Below are positions 63,998-64,000 of a DNA stretch of 64,000 nucleotides, piece by piece. The translations under genes and the position numbers were made by a program. Position 1 is the first letter of the stretch. Every line of letters begins with the position of its first letter. This stretch comes from Veillonella sp. KGMB01456. Its GTDB lineage: Bacteria > Bacillota > Negativicutes > Veillonellales > Veillonellaceae. The notes below the pieces were generated by a model, which did no database searches, was not told the origin of the DNA, and saw only the letters and a list, made by a program, of their open reading frames with translations. The stretch spans positions 51,991 through 115,990 of the forward strand of contig NZ_JALKIG010000004.1 in NCBI RefSeq assembly GCF_023051165.1. Reading direction: 5' to 3'.

Positions 63998-64000
63998 TTT

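Overview
The window looks like chromosomal DNA of a diderm Firmicute (Negativicutes), most probably Veillonella. Three things point there: Firmicutes-type housekeeping genes with strong AAGGAGG ribosome binding sites; a complete Gram-negative outer-membrane (OM) gene cluster using LpxI rather than LpxH; and an MlaD that carries its own C-terminal beta-barrel, an architecture reported for Veillonella. The genus is inferred, not proven by a marker gene. Almost everything is on the minus strand; only about 59.3-61.6 kb is plus.

Region 1 (1-28.8 kb) is the envelope cluster. In transcription order (right to left) it holds an AMIN/phosphodiester-glycosidase-like secreted protein, a small secreted biotinyl-like protein, an S55 (SpoIVB-like) protease, mlaE-mlaF-mlaD, tolC, tamB, a small sigma-70 factor, a terminator, a single-pass membrane protein, bamA, an unrecognised OM-barrel candidate, three Skp/OmpH paralogs, lpxD, a lipid A acyltransferase, lpxC, fabZ, lpxA, lpxI, lpxB and msbA (cut by the window edge). 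Together these cover lipid A synthesis and export, OM protein assembly, phospholipid traffic between membranes and efflux. Internal promoters and terminators split the cluster.

Region 2 (29-50.3 kb) is core metabolism and information processing: murA overlapping an mreB-like gene; fsa-glpX; serS; lysS; greA; birA-coaX-dus; tilS-hpt; ftsH; gppA; an S1-domain protein; a DivIC-like protein; and a folate operon (ABC-F, folE, folP, folB, folK). Several intergenic regions contain short tandem repeats: a 27-bp tandem pair in the murA leader, CAATCA-type repeats upstream of gppA, an 18-bp-period array after glpX, and a duplicated dus 3' end.

Region 3 (50.3-59.1 kb) is one operon with 4-bp coupling overlaps, oppB-oppC-oppD-oppF, followed by a leaderless beta-lactamase-fold hydrolase, a lipoprotein peptide-binding protein, and an unusual fusion of an S66 LD-carboxypeptidase with an M20 amidohydrolase. 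It reads as a peptide, possibly murein-peptide, uptake and degradation module.

Region 4 (59.3-64 kb) is accessory: a pyridoxal-kinase-like gene with an ECF S-component, a DUF805 membrane protein, a 49-residue YvrJ-like protein, a Doc toxin with a 49-residue putative antitoxin, an unknown three-helix membrane protein, and hairpins at the right edge that resemble an IS200/IS605 end. I saw no rRNA, tRNA or CRISPR array.
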